Below are positions 53,861 to 64,000 of a stretch of DNA of 64,000 nt, piece after piece. The notes beneath the pieces were generated by a model, which saw only the letters and a program-made list of their open reading frames with translations, had not been told where the DNA came from and did not search any database. Location: NCBI GenBank assembly GCA_010015745.1, contig ML978169.1:356086-420085 (forward strand), written 5' to 3'. A program made the position numbers and the translations under genes. The stretch is from Setomelanomma holmii. Its lineage: Eukaryota > Ascomycota > Dothideomycetes > Pleosporales > Phaeosphaeriaceae. How positions within the stretch are numbered: the stretch's first letter is position 1; each line of letters starts with the position of its first letter.

Positions 53861-56218
53861 ATGGCATCTGGAGACTACTCTACAAGATGGACTCATCAGC
53901 GGGGCACACGACCCGTACGCATAGCAAATTGCTCAGGTTACAAAGGTATTCAAACTCATCACAGTCACACTTGTACCACCATACTAACTTTTCAAACAGC
54001 TGATCCAGGATATCACATGCGCTACCAAGCCGAACTGGGCAACGTAGACTTCATCACCGGCGACTATCTCGCCGAAGTCAACATTGCGGAAAACGCGCAA
54101 GCCCACGCCGCCGGGAAGCATCCAGGCTGGGAGCAAACGGCCTGGGATGGCATCGAGCAGACTATCGACTTGTTGAACGAGAAGAGAATCAAGGTGGTCA
54201 TCAACGGCGGTGCGCATAATCCAAGAGGACTTGCGGAGAAAGTGCATCAACTAGTGAGTTCCCATATAACCAGTTCACATGAGTAGCACCTCTGCACAGC
54301 CATTGCTAAACACGCATTTCCAGGTCCAAAGCAAAAACTATAATCTCAAAGTCGCATTCGTTCTGGGCGACAACTTGATTGAAGAAATGCGCGACATTCG
54401 CTCCAATGGCTTGCCACCGCATCTAGACTCGGATAATAGCGAAATTACGATCGCGGACCATGGCCTTGATCTGCTGGAGAAGAGCGATAAGCCGATTGTT
54501 AGTGCAAATGCGTATTTGGGTGCGAGAGAGATTGTGAAGGGGTTGGAGATGGGGGCGGATATTGTAATCGCGGGGAGGGTGGCGGATGCAAGTCCGGTGA
54601 GTAAATAGACTCAACTGCACATTTCGGGCCAGTAACTTGCGACTTCGAGTATGACCGGGAGCAGCGAGACGGAAACCTTGGAGATCTTCATCTTTTCCGT
54701 ACACTCACGTGTTGATGGGTGATCGGGTGTCGATCTCAAGGACACGCTGCGCCTTCATCAATTGTCGCTGACATCGATCAGGTCATCGGAGCAGCATGGT
54801 ACTGGCACTCGTGGCTAGACTCACAATTCGACGAGCTTGCTGGCGCTCTCATCGCTGGCCATCTCATCGAGTGTAGCGGATACGTTACTGGCTCAAACTT
54901 TGCGGGCTTCTACGAGTATCCACTAGATGATCTATACGACATTACCTTTGGAATTGCAGAGGTCGAAAAGGATGGCACGTGTGTTGTTACTAAGCATGAC
55001 GTGAAGAACGGGTTCGTCACGGAAGATACGGTCAAGTGCCAGTTTTTGTACGAACTGCAGGGCAACATTTATCTCAACAGCGATGTCAAGGCAATATTGG
55101 ACAACGTTCAAGTCAAGGCGGAGGGTAAGAACCGGTACAAAATGTCGAAGCTCTCGCTTTCTACCAGCATTAGCTGACTCTTTCCAAGCATTCGCGTTTG
55201 GGGTATCAAAGGCGCACCACCACCGCCAACAACCAAACTGGCCATCTTCTACAATGCAGGCTATCAGTCCGAGATTGTTGTCAACGCAACTGGCTACGGG
55301 ACGGGGGAGAAATTTGAACTTTGGGAACGCATGATGAAGTTTGGCCTCAAGCGTCTCGGCCTTCTGGACAAGTTCGATGTCCTCGAATTCCAGCGTCTTG
55401 GTGTGCCTGAGGCAAATCCTAAAAGCCAGCTCCGCAGCACGACATATTGCCGTATCTTCGCAGAAGCCAGCGATCCAAACGTGAATATGGGACTTGCGAG
55501 CTTACTTGGCGAATTCGCCATGCAACACTACTCCGGCTTCCACAGCACAGCAGACCATCGCACTGCCATACCGAAACCATACATCTCGTACTACCCAGCA
55601 ATTTACCCGCAATCTTTGCTCAAAACATCCATCAACATACTCGAATCCACATCAACTTCGGACGCGATAAGCATTAGCAGCGTACCAACCACTCCGCCGC
55701 CCCAAACCGAAAACCTCAGCAAACGAGAAAGTTACGAGACATCCAACCCAGTCAACCTTTCGTCCTTCGGCCCTAAAATACACGCAAGACTCGGCGACAT
55801 CGTCCTCGCACGCTCCGGCGACAAAGGCGGCAACGCCAACATCGGCTTCTTCGTCCCGACCCAAATACCCTCCTCGTACCCTCCCTCCTCACCCCTCTAC
55901 GCACAAACCTGGGACTGGCTTCGCACCTACCTGACCATTCCACGACTCAAGACCATGTTCGGCGACTCGTGGAGCGATAAGTACCACGTCGAGCGCGTCG
56001 AGTTTTCGGGAATATTTGCTGTGCATTTTGTCGTGTATGGCGTGTTGGGGCGCGGGGTGAGTGGGAGCTCGAGATTGGATGCGTTTGCGAAAGGGATGGG
56101 GGATTGGTTGAGGGATGTTGTTGTTGTTGATGTGCCCGAGGTGTTTGTGGAGGGGAGGGTGAGGAGGGCGGCGGGTGGGAGGTATAAGGCTGATGAGGTG
56201 ACTGGGCATAAGCTATGA
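53861..56218 (+). CDS. AtuA-like (acyclic terpene utilisation, DUF1446) protein
   Basis: Five-exon gene of 664 residues: 53861-53945, 54000-54253, 54324-54596, 54782-55134 and 55189-56218. The last donor is GTACAA at 55135, not the nearby GTAAGA, because only this gives EGKNRIRVWGIKGAPPPPTT in frame. The third intron is 185 nt. The N-terminal region has RIANCSGYKADPG, DFITGDYLAEV and INGGAHNPRGLAEK; next come ADIVIAGRVADASPVIGAAWYWHSW and GYVTGSNFAGFYEY. The C-terminal AtuA part has ARLGDIVLARSGDKGGNANIGFF. In bacteria AtuA belongs to citronellol/geraniol breakdown; the fungal substrate is unknown. Confidence 0.9.
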
Positions 56219-57306
56219 TGGTTAGGAAAGGGAGATTATGGACGGTATCTAGAAACCATATGCCGTAGATTTTTGTGACCGCTCAAGGAAGGCTTCCATC
56301 CACATGAGGAAAAAGTGCTTGATTCAGCCTTCGGTGCTGTGATCCATGGTGTGAGAAGTACCAAGATTTCTTGCTGAAGTGTGCTCAGCTGGGATTACTG
56401 AGAGTTGTCTAAATGCAGCTCTTGCTCAGTCATTCATTCATACTTTGTTTCCTGCATCTAGCATTTTGCAGTACGTTTTGATATGTATGTTGAGCATAAT
56501 CCTCGGGCGAAAGCGTAAATTTCTGGACTGGAGTGCCATGGCTTCACGGGCCGATAACGTTAGTCGGTATGAGATTAGTCACGTCCTCTCTTGGACCAAG
56601 CTTGTTGGAATATGAGACAATTGAAGCAGCTGTATCCTGTCTTCCTGCTAGTCGCTAGATGTAGTAGGTTGACAGTCTTATAGCAGTCTTTTGATGAATC
56701 GTCATTCGTCGAACATCAACGAGTGCATCCAGCTTCACGGAATCGCTCAACACAAGTCAGCACGGTATCAGCAGCGAACGTCGAAATAGATCGGTCTGGC
56801 TACCTTGGATTAGGTGAGATTGTGCGCACAATTCACCACCAGTCAGCCGGCAATCACCACGGTACTCTGCTGTGAGACACAGCCCTGTCCGATAACTCAA
56901 ATTCTGCCCGCACCTCATCGGATTTGGCAGATAGGCTACATGGTGGGACGAATGCACATCAGCATCCATCAGCCTTATCCCGTTTCAGGTAGAGACGTTC
57001 TAGATGAGCCTATGATGATGGCCAGGTGGATGCGGTCGGAGTGGGTGGTTCTTAGCTCCGAAGCACTAGGCTGTGAGCTACTCGTGCCCCGCGATTCTGT
57101 CTCCAGGTGGGGTAGATAGCCTGGCGACCAAGCAGAAGTGGCGGCTGTACTATGGCGTTACAACGCTGCGACTGTACATGCCGAGGATAACCACACGTGT
57201 TTGGTGATCAAGTAAGAGCAGTGGCAACAGGCTCTGCTTTAAGAGGCGTCTTGATCCCCACCCTATCAGTAATTCCACTCACCAATTTTCTAATTAACCC
57301 ACAATC
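56219..57306. other. Intergenic, no recognised gene
   Basis: 1.1 kb between the AtuA-like gene and the aldehyde dehydrogenase gene; no motif supported. Confidence 0.45.
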
Positions 57307-58845
57307 ATGTCTCCAGGAAAGGTCTCTACCCTCGACTTCGAGAAGTTCTACAACATCGTCGACGGCAAGCAGCGCGGCTCGGACAAGCTCCACCATGGTG
57401 TCAACCCCTCCACTGGTCAGGAGCTGTGGGATTGCCCAATTGCCAGCGAGAAGGACTTGAACGATGCTGTCGCAGCAGCGAAGAAGGCCTTCCCCGCATG
57501 GAGAGATACCCCAATTGAAAAGCGCAAGGAGCTCCTCGGCAAGCTTGCTGAGAGCTTCTCCAACCACAGCGACGAGTTCACGACCCTGCTCTGCAAGGAG
57601 TCTGGCAAGCCAGTATGTAACACTTCGTGCCTTGTCCGGCACAGCACCTAACAATACGTAGCGCAAGTTTGCCGCCATCGAGGTCGGCGCCGTTGCTGGC
57701 TTCATTGGTCACCACTTGACCCTCGACGTCCCCTCCGAGAAGATTGAGGACGACGAGAAGACCGTCTACACAGAGTACTCACCATTGGGTGTTTGCGGAG
57801 GTGAGCAAATAACCCCAATCTCAATTGCTCCTTTACTAATCTACTCCAAGCCATCTGCCCATGGAACTTCCCATTGATCCTGTCTGCCGGCAAGATCGCA
57901 CCCGCGCTCATGACTGGCAACACCATCATCGTCAAGCCCTCACCCTTCACACCATACACATCGCTCAAGTTCGCCGAGCTTGCACAAGAGATCCTTCCTC
58001 CTGGTGTCCTCCAGGTGGTCGGAGGCAACAATGACCTCGGTGTGTCGATGTGCAAACATCCCGACATTGCCAAGATCTCATTCACTGGCTCCATTGCCAC
58101 CGGAAAGAAGGTCATGGAGACTTCAGCCAGCACACTCAAGCGTGTCACTCTCGAGCTCGGCGGCAACGATGCCTCTATCATCTTGCCAGATGTTGACATC
58201 AAGAAGGTCGCACCCGAGGTCGTCATGGGCGCTTTCCAGAACTCTGGTCAGGTGTGCGTAGCCACCAAGCGTATCTATATCCACGAGTCCATCTACAAGG
58301 ACTTCCTCCAGGAGATGGTCAACTTCACAAAGACCGTCAAGGTTGGTAACCCAGATGATGGCGACAACCTCCTCGGACCCGTCCAGAACCAGATGCAGTA
58401 CGAGAAGGTCAAGGGCTTCTTCGCCGACAGCAAGGCCAAGGGCTACAAGTTCGCAGCTGGCGAGCCCGACGTTGCTTCGTCGAAGGGATACTTCATCCAG
58501 CCCACCATCATCGACAACCCGCCCAACGACTCGCGCATCATCCAGGAAGAGCCCTTCGGTCCCATTGTACCTACACAGCCATGGTCCGACCTCGAGGAGG
58601 TCATTGCTCGCGCCAATGATACCAACACCGGTCTTGGTGCCTGCGTGTGGGGCAAGGATGTAGAGAAGGCCTCCAAGATTGCACGACGACTAGAAGCTGG
58701 CTCGGTCTTTGTCAACTCATGGGAGAAGCCAACGCCGCAGGCCATCTTTGGTGGACACAAGGAGTCTGGTATTGGTGGTGAGTGGGGCAAGACTGGCTTG
58801 TTGGCCTATTGCAACCCTCACGTCATTCACGTCTACAAGTCGTAG
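57307..58845 (+). CDS. Aldehyde dehydrogenase (NAD(P)+-dependent)
   Basis: Predicted 479-residue enzyme oxidising aldehydes to acids. The exons are 57307-57612, 57662-57800 and 57851-58845, with 49- and 50-nt introns. Motifs are PWNFPLILSAGKIAPALMTGN (cofactor cleft), FTGSIATGKKVM, the general-base Glu in LELGGNDASI (~250), the catalytic Cys in NSGQVCVATKR (~284), and EEPFGPIVP. The length fits the family. No targeting signal is seen, so cytosolic is likely. Expression level may be high, since codons are C/G-ending in most positions (GGC, AAG, CTC). Confidence 0.94.
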
Positions 58846-59740
58846 AGGCTGTATGGCGAGATGAATGTATGTTAGTATGACACATAAGGTTATGGATGTC
58901 ACATTGCACAAAATTCTCGTTAAGCAATCAACTCGTGAGGTTCGTAATGGTGGTGACACCAATGGTGCAATTATTCGTATGCTGTCAGCTACAATGCCTC
59001 CGCGGTGTCACGAGTTTAATTTTACTCTCACGGAGGCCTGTTTGTCTTTAGTGTCTTTTGTTATTGACAAAGTTCAAAGACAAAAGTCTCTGAAGTTATA
59101 CAGAGACTCCTAAGACGTTTTTTTTCCGAGGGTAGCAGGTGAGCGCCGCGCACGAAGTTTTGCACGACCTGGTGGTTAGGTATGTGAGATGACATCACCA
59201 CAGTATCCCTTCCCTGAAACATGGATCTCGTGGAGGCAGACGATGGCTTCAGTTGTATTAGAACAACTCTGCCGTGTTCATAGATAGTGAGCAATGGCTG
59301 CGCAACATTCTCTGGATGGATACCCATGACCACGACTCAGCTAAGGCGTCCCAATCCGGTGAGTGTACATCACGAGCTTACTCGCAACATCATCCAGTGA
59401 GGACCAAGTCAAGGAAACCTACTGGCCAAGATTTCCACCCTCCAACATCGTGTATGACATTCTCTGAGCAGTTCTGCGAATATACTGGTTGAGTTCTATA
59501 ATGTAGCCTCGCACAGCCTCTTGGGGACAAAAATAGATTGCTTCAGCTCCAGGCTGCTCTGCTTTACGGCACATGGTATATATTGAGGCTGAACATGCCC
59601 TTGCATAATTTATCTGCATCTGCATCCAAATCTTCAGCCTCATCCCCACTTCTACAGCTCTTCTACACACAACGAATACCGTACCTCCAAGTGTCCAAAT
59701 CAGTCCATCCCAAACCATCGCCCCATCCTTTCCATCAACA
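58846..59740. other. Intergenic with a short hairpin and a TATA-like box
   Basis: At 59083-59106 an 8-base inverted repeat (AGTCTCTG, 8-base loop, CAGAGACT) is followed by a T-run, but its role is unknown. TATATA at about 59577-59582, 160 bp before the ATG of the next gene, is a weak TATA candidate. A frame of 82 codons (58865-59113) is not supported. Confidence 0.35.
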
Positions 59741-60181
59741 ATGAAACTCACCCTCTATTTAACCCTCACCGCCCTCCTCGCCTCCTCCACAACTGCAAGC
59801 GTCGTCTTCAGCCTCTCGTCCCTGCCCAACGGCCAAGGAGAGCGCAAATCATGGGTCGTGGACCGCTGGGTATGCAAGGATCTCGCGCCAGAGGGATTCG
59901 ATGACCAGGCGAGTTGGGCGTTCGTGGATGCGGGTTTGGCGAATGGGTGTGAGTTGTACGAGTGAGTATTTCTCCTTTTTTGTGTTACTGTAAGGGTGAA
60001 GTCGGGATGATGGAGGGTGTGGATGAAGGGAACTTGTGCTGACGTGTGATGTAGTGAAGCTGGATGTCAAGGAAAGAGCGTGTGGATTGAGAAGAATAAT
60101 TCGAATGTGTTGGGGCCTGGGGCGGTGAATTTGACGGATGTGGATTTTGATAAGATTGCGAGTGCGTTTCAGTGCTTTTGA
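59741..60181 (+). CDS. Small secreted cysteine-containing protein
   Basis: Precursor of 115 residues. The exons are 59741-59961 and 60055-60181; the intron is GTGAGT...TAG and the join reads CELYDEAGCQGKS. The signal peptide is about MKLTLYLTLTALLASSTTAS. The mature part is ~95 residues with four cysteines (WVCKDL, NGCELYD, AGCQGK and the penultimate residue in FQCF), so two disulfides are possible. There is no recognised domain. Size and secretion fit the broad class of fungal effector-like proteins, but no function can be assigned. Confidence 0.75.
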
Positions 60182-60637
60182 GGGAGGGTGTAAAGAAGGT
60201 GGACTGGATTGTTTGGCGTTGGGTATGCTTTTTTCGTAGAATGAATATGTGGCATGCGGATTACCGTACTGTGTTCATATCCTAGTACTTGTTACGAGCA
60301 TTGGAAAATGCTTTCGTGAAGCTCCTAAGAGTTTCGATACCAGGATCAAAATAGATGGTCAGAGTTAGGCGCCAAGAGTAGGATTAGAAAAGCATAAACC
60401 ACTGCCTGATGTGGTTCACGGCCTTTTCAATTTGATAGGGTCTAATCATCACATGGCGAAAATGTTTAAGTGATGCTGCATCAACGTTGTTGGAGTTCTC
60501 CACAATGGCTGTAGCACATTACCCCTGCCATCTTTCCCCAACCTCCGCTAGCGCCACTCGCACCTTCACCATGTCTCTCACTGACGACACGACACGCGCA
60601 GCCATGCCTCCCTGATCGCCACACAGTCGGCGCAACC
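60182..60637. other. No recognised gene
   Basis: Flank between the small secreted protein gene and the metallo-beta-lactamase-like gene. Confidence 0.45.
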
Positions 60638-61838
60638 ATGGACGCGCCATCCACACAGCTGAATCTCGAGATCCGCGATGCCGTCGTCAAAGCGCTTGCA
60701 ACGCGCCGGCCGATCCTCCACCACCTGAACGCCGACACGAGCTGGCTACTCCAGATCCCACGTCCTGCCAACGCGATCAAACACGGCAGTCGCATATACT
60801 ACAATGTCTTGATAGATCCGTGGTTTGTCGGCGGACAATCAGATGTGGCAAAGTGGTTCTCGCAGCAATGGCATGCGACAGAGAGCGCAGTGCAGAATGT
60901 TGCTGAAGTAGATGAACTGGCACGTCAGGTTGAGATACTCGCTGGCGGCATCAGACTTCCAAGAGGGAAAAGAGCACTTGCAGCAGCATCAGAAGATCCA
61001 CCTACGCTCATCGACGCAGTCGCCATCAGCCACGAGTTCACGGATCATTGCCACAAGGACACGCTGCTCGAGGTACACAAGGATGTCCCAGTGTTTGCGA
61101 CAGAGCAAGCCGCGAAGCTTGTCACTGCCTGGAGCCACTTCCGAACAGTCGTGACGACTCCGACGTTCAAGGACGAAGCAGACTGGCACGACTACTCGCT
61201 GCTACCGCTGCCTTCGTGGCTTGGCATATCGCGATTGACAGCCTCGAAGGATGCACTGTTCTACCACTCAGCGCTGCTAATAACATTCGCGACTCATCCT
61301 TTCTTGCCTCACGCAACGCCGAAGAAACGATCTTCCCTATCAATCAATGGCGATGGCGTGGAGGAATTGAGCATGTACTCTGAAGGCGCAGAATGCGTCA
61401 TATACACACCGCACGGCACGAGCGCCCTTGGCAGTCTTCGTTGCGGGACCTGCTGACATGCTTCTAGGCATACCACACCCCGCCCTTACCCCCATCGCAA
61501 CCGCCGATCCACCTCTCCGCACCCTCGCCTTCCTCCACGGCCTCCACGACGTCTCAATATCTGCGGCACAACAACTCAACCTCGGCGCAAAGAACGGCCT
61601 CTTGGCGCAAAGAATACTCAAAGCAAAGTACTGGGTCGCTACACATGACGAGGTCAAAAAGGGCGGAGGCTTCATCTCTTGGTGGCTACGGCGCAAGGCA
61701 TGGACGCTGGAGGATGCCTTGAAGGAAGCGAAGGCCGAGATGGATGGGGAGGACGCAAGAGTGGGGGATGCTGGGGATGAGTTCGAGGACGTGAGGTTTC
61801 AGGATATGAGCAATGGGGAGAGTAGGATATTGGAGTGA
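60638..61838 (+). CDS. Metallo-beta-lactamase-fold protein, with a frame change near 61400-61470
   Basis: The first part (to about 61430) has LHHLNADTSWLLQIPR, an IDPWFVGGQ strand and the metal-site-like ISHEFTDHCHKDTL. The second part continues in another frame with PPLRTLAFLHGLHDVSI, QLNLGAKNGLLAQRIL and KYWVATHDEVKKGGG. Both match one family of fungal MBL-fold proteins. A 34-nt intron (61434-61467, GTCTTC...CTAG) would join them in frame but would be unusually short. A one-base sequence or mutational frameshift is the alternative. The hydrolytic substrate is unknown. Confidence 0.65.
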
Positions 61839-62461
61839 TGAAGCGGTGGTGGGAGAAGTATATACCCAAATTGTAATCGATTGAAGGAGCTGTTGAAGTA
61901 ATGCAGCGATGATTGACCTGCAATCTTTATGCCGAAGCTGAAATGCTGCAGTTCACCCTCTTCTGCAACCAGAGTGGAAGCCTCTGCTGTGTTGTGAGTT
62001 TACCCATCCCCATGTGCACACGCAAGTGTTAAAGCGCATGCACAATTACCCTGGCAGAGCCGGCAATGTGATAATAAACATGGGCTCAGTTGCGTTCGCA
62101 AATATCGAAGCAGTAATTGAAGCATCCACTCGTGTTTGCTGCTACCCTTCCATATGTTGTTCGACCTCTTGCCCGGCCAAAGGACGTTTGTCATGACGTA
62201 CTCAGCCGCACCCGTGAATGCTGCACAGCCACAACCACATTCATTACCGTGTTGTCCTTGCTTTGACTCTGTCATCAACACCAACCACAATTCTTGCCTT
62301 CCTTTGTAGTCCCTGCGAACCAATAGGAGCTTAGCCAACTAGTGCAGAGCAAGACAATTTGGCAGCCGACAAATTGCGACAAGCTTGAAGTCCTCCTCAG
62401 ATTGCCTCGATCACGCCAGGCTGAAGCCACCACCGTATCCGTCCGCAAGCTTGTTTACATA
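61839..62461. other. No recognised gene
   Basis: Upstream region of the SPRY protein gene. The frame is open upstream of ATG 62462, but the first ATG is used as the start. Confidence 0.4.
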
Positions 62462-63640
62462 ATGTTCAAGAAACTGAAAGAGAAGGTCAAGGGCCAAGAG
62501 CAATGGGCTTCATCACAAGGAAGCCAGTCTCAGCATACGCAGTCAAACAACCAGTACTACAGCAGCCCACAACAGCAGCGAAATGGCATCGCACCTACGG
62601 AAAAGTACCAGAGTCCTTCAGGACCACCTCCAGGTTACGACTCGGGTACGTCAAAGTCAGAGTATGCGCCTCCAGCAGGTCCTCCGCCAGCCCACTCTTC
62701 CTCCAGCTACCAGCCGCCACCCGGGCCTCCACCGTCGCAGAAGTTTCCGCAGCAGCCGCCTCCAAGCTGGGACCCTCCACCATACCATGACTGGACCGTG
62801 ATACCAGACACTGCGCTTCTTCCACCCCCACCCAGTATAGGCTACGACAACTCACCGACCGCAAACGCAACTCCCGAAGAAGGCGACCGAGCACTCGCCT
62901 GGACGAACGCAAACCCACTATGGCCGCCACAAAACCTGACTCCCGCAACCCACGCTGCCATCCAGAACGGCCAGCTCGCACTACTGAAGGCACCAACCTA
63001 CTTTGGCGATCTCCTTCCCCAGCCCCAAGCCGGCCACTGGCGATGTCGAACGCACGCCAACTGCCGCGACTCCAGCATCATGACTAACCTCCCGCTGTAC
63101 TCCGTCTACTGGGACGCGCCCTTCAACGTGCAGCGACCGAAGACAATCTACTTCGAGCTCAAAGTCACCGGCGTGGGTCGCGGCGAGTCTTCGCTCGGCG
63201 AGGCAGACGCCGGCGTCGCTATCGGCTTCGTCGCACCGCCATACCCGACGTTCCGTCTACCGGGCTGGGAGCGCGGTAGCTTGGGTGTGCATGGAGACGA
63301 TGGACGCAAGTACGTAAATGATTGCTGGGGCGGTAACGATTTCACGACTGCCTTTGCGCCGGGCGATACGGTGGGTATCGGAATGACGTTCTCGATGCCG
63401 AAGACTCCATTGAGTTATGAGCAGACGCAGCAGGGCAGGATTCTGGACATTGATGTGTTCTTCACCCGAAATGGGAAGAAAGAGGGTGGTTGGGATGGCA
63501 ATGAGGAGCTGGATGTCAGGAGTGAGGGTGGGAATGCCGGGTTGAGAGGAGAGTGTGATTTGTTCCCAGCAATTGGGGTGTTCGGTGGTGTGGATTTTGA
63601 TGTCTTCTTACATCCTTCGCAGTGGTTGTACAGGCCGTAA
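62462..63640 (+). CDS. SPRY-domain protein with Pro/Gln-rich N-terminus
   Basis: Single-exon protein of 392 residues starting MFKKLKEKVKGQEQ. Residues ~20-140 are Pro/Gln/Ser-rich with repeated GPPP motifs (PSGPPPGYD, PPAGPPPAHS, PPPGPPPSQ). The second half (about 205-390) looks like a SPRY/B30.2 domain: IYFELKVTGVGRGESSLGEADAGVAIGF, RLPGWERGSLGVHGDDGRKY, FAPGDTVGIGMTF, VFFTRNGKKEGGW and LFPAIGVFGGVDFDV. No signal or membrane segment is seen. SPRY domains bind partner proteins; in fungi similar Pro-rich SPRY proteins have unclear roles. Confidence 0.85.
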   Translation: MFKKLKEKVKGQEQWASSQGSQSQHTQSNNQYYSSPQQQRNGIAPTEKYQSPSGPPPGYDSGTSKSEYAPPAGPPPAHSSSSYQPPPGPPPSQKFPQQPPPSWDPPPYHDWTVIPDTALLPPPPSIGYDNSPTANATPEEGDRALAWTNANPLWPPQNLTPATHAAIQNGQLALLKAPTYFGDLLPQPQAGHWRCRTHANCRDSSIMTNLPLYSVYWDAPFNVQRPKTIYFELKVTGVGRGESSLGEADAGVAIGFVAPPYPTFRLPGWERGSLGVHGDDGRKYVNDCWGGNDFTTAFAPGDTVGIGMTFSMPKTPLSYEQTQQGRILDIDVFFTRNGKKEGGWDGNEELDVRSEGGNAGLRGECDLFPAIGVFGGVDFDVFLHPSQWLYRP

Positions 63641-63750
63641 TGAGTAGCATTCTAGTAAGCACGCTATTGTATAAGCGGGACATCTTATGTTCGGAGTATG
63701 CACTTAACTTATTCGAAACGTAATTACTAATTATAACGTATTCTACCACC

Positions 63751-63829
63751 GAGCTGCCCAACCCACTGAGCTGCCCAACCCACTGAGCTGCCCAACCCAC
63801 TGAGCTGCCCAACCCACTGAGCTGCCCAA
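63751..63829 (+). repeat. 17-bp minisatellite, five copies
   Basis: The unit GAGCTGCCCAACCCACT starts at 63751, 63768, 63785, 63802 and 63819; the last copy is partial. It lies beyond the SPRY gene and may continue a repeat-rich region outside the window. Confidence 0.95.
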
Positions 63830-64000
63830 AAAGTCTTAGCAGTACCAATTCATGTTTCTAATCTTCGCTTTTATCACTATCAAACGAAGAGCCTACGTAC
63901 GTCGTGCTTACATCAGATTCAGAAGAAGCCTCTGTATCTTTTTAGCACGTTCGCAAGTTGTACCATACCAGTAGCAAGGAGAAGAGAGCTGCTAGCTGTA
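63830..64000 (-). other. Possible C-terminal fragment of another gene at the window edge
   Basis: On the minus strand a short frame reads TEASSESDVSTTYVGSS then FDSDKSED and a stop, preceded by an in-frame TAA. The acidic Ser-rich ending resembles C-termini of transposon or repeat-family proteins, but it is too short to assign. Confidence 0.25.

Noticed and set aside
1..64000. tRNA, rRNA and CRISPR searches by eye
   Set aside because: No T-loop-like GGTTCGAATCC pattern with matching stems, no rRNA-like sequence and no spaced direct repeats of CRISPR type were found; a fungal nuclear genome is not expected to have CRISPR.

Overview
The window is nuclear DNA of a filamentous ascomycete (Pezizomycotina). 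The evidence is small spliced introns (about 45-85 nt, one of 185 nt), a trifunctional HIS4-type histidine gene, a COP9 signalosome subunit, CBM1 and GH10 plant-wall enzymes, pogo/Fot1-type DNA transposons and a HET-NACHT-WD40 (HNWD-type) receptor. Dothideomycetes is my best guess from the gene repertoire; nothing in the sequence proves it.

Layout. 1-4393: the 3' part of an acyltransferase-3 gene, a gap without recognised genes, and a zinc alcohol dehydrogenase. 5984-17776 is a decayed accessory island. It holds the first copy of an unfamiliar multicopy gene (acidic N-terminal module), a HET-NACHT-WD40 receptor pseudogene between two ~0.6-kb inverted repeats, a pogo element with 60-bp terminal inverted repeats and TA duplications that was later hit by a 174-bp solo LTR, a truncated second pogo, the Cys-rich C-terminal module of the unfamiliar gene, and a CCCH zinc-finger pseudogene. 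19828-26702: a secreted CBM1-GH10 xylanase, HIS4 and an arrestin-like protein. 28704-30064: a second, two-module copy of the unfamiliar gene with a large pure purine repeat. 30488-49811: copper P-type ATPase, CSN7, a membrane protein with one in-frame stop, a conserved acidic protein of unknown function, a microsomal-type epoxide hydrolase, an MBOAT/wax-synthase-like protein, a small secreted DUF4360-like protein and a peroxisomal ABC half-transporter. 50184-63640: a GNAT acetyltransferase, a divergent CaiB/BaiF and AtuA-like pair, an aldehyde dehydrogenase, a small secreted Cys protein, a metallo-beta-lactamase-like protein and a SPRY protein. A 17-bp minisatellite lies near the right end.

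How the genes fit together. Most of the conserved genes are single metabolic or housekeeping genes. The CaiB/BaiF and AtuA-like genes share one 708-bp promoter region and probably belong to one acyl-CoA or terpenoid catabolic route, perhaps with the peroxisomal ABC transporter and the aldehyde dehydrogenase nearby.

The most interesting signal is the unfamiliar two-module family. Its N-terminal part is a basic module followed by a poly-Glu tail. Its C-terminal part is a ten-cysteine module (CxxC, CxC, CxxC, CxC, CxxC) ending in an NIERAW-like motif. It occurs as one two-module copy and two single-module fragments, in association with transposon debris and an NLR. Exon borders were placed by hand from splice signals and reading frame; no searches were run.
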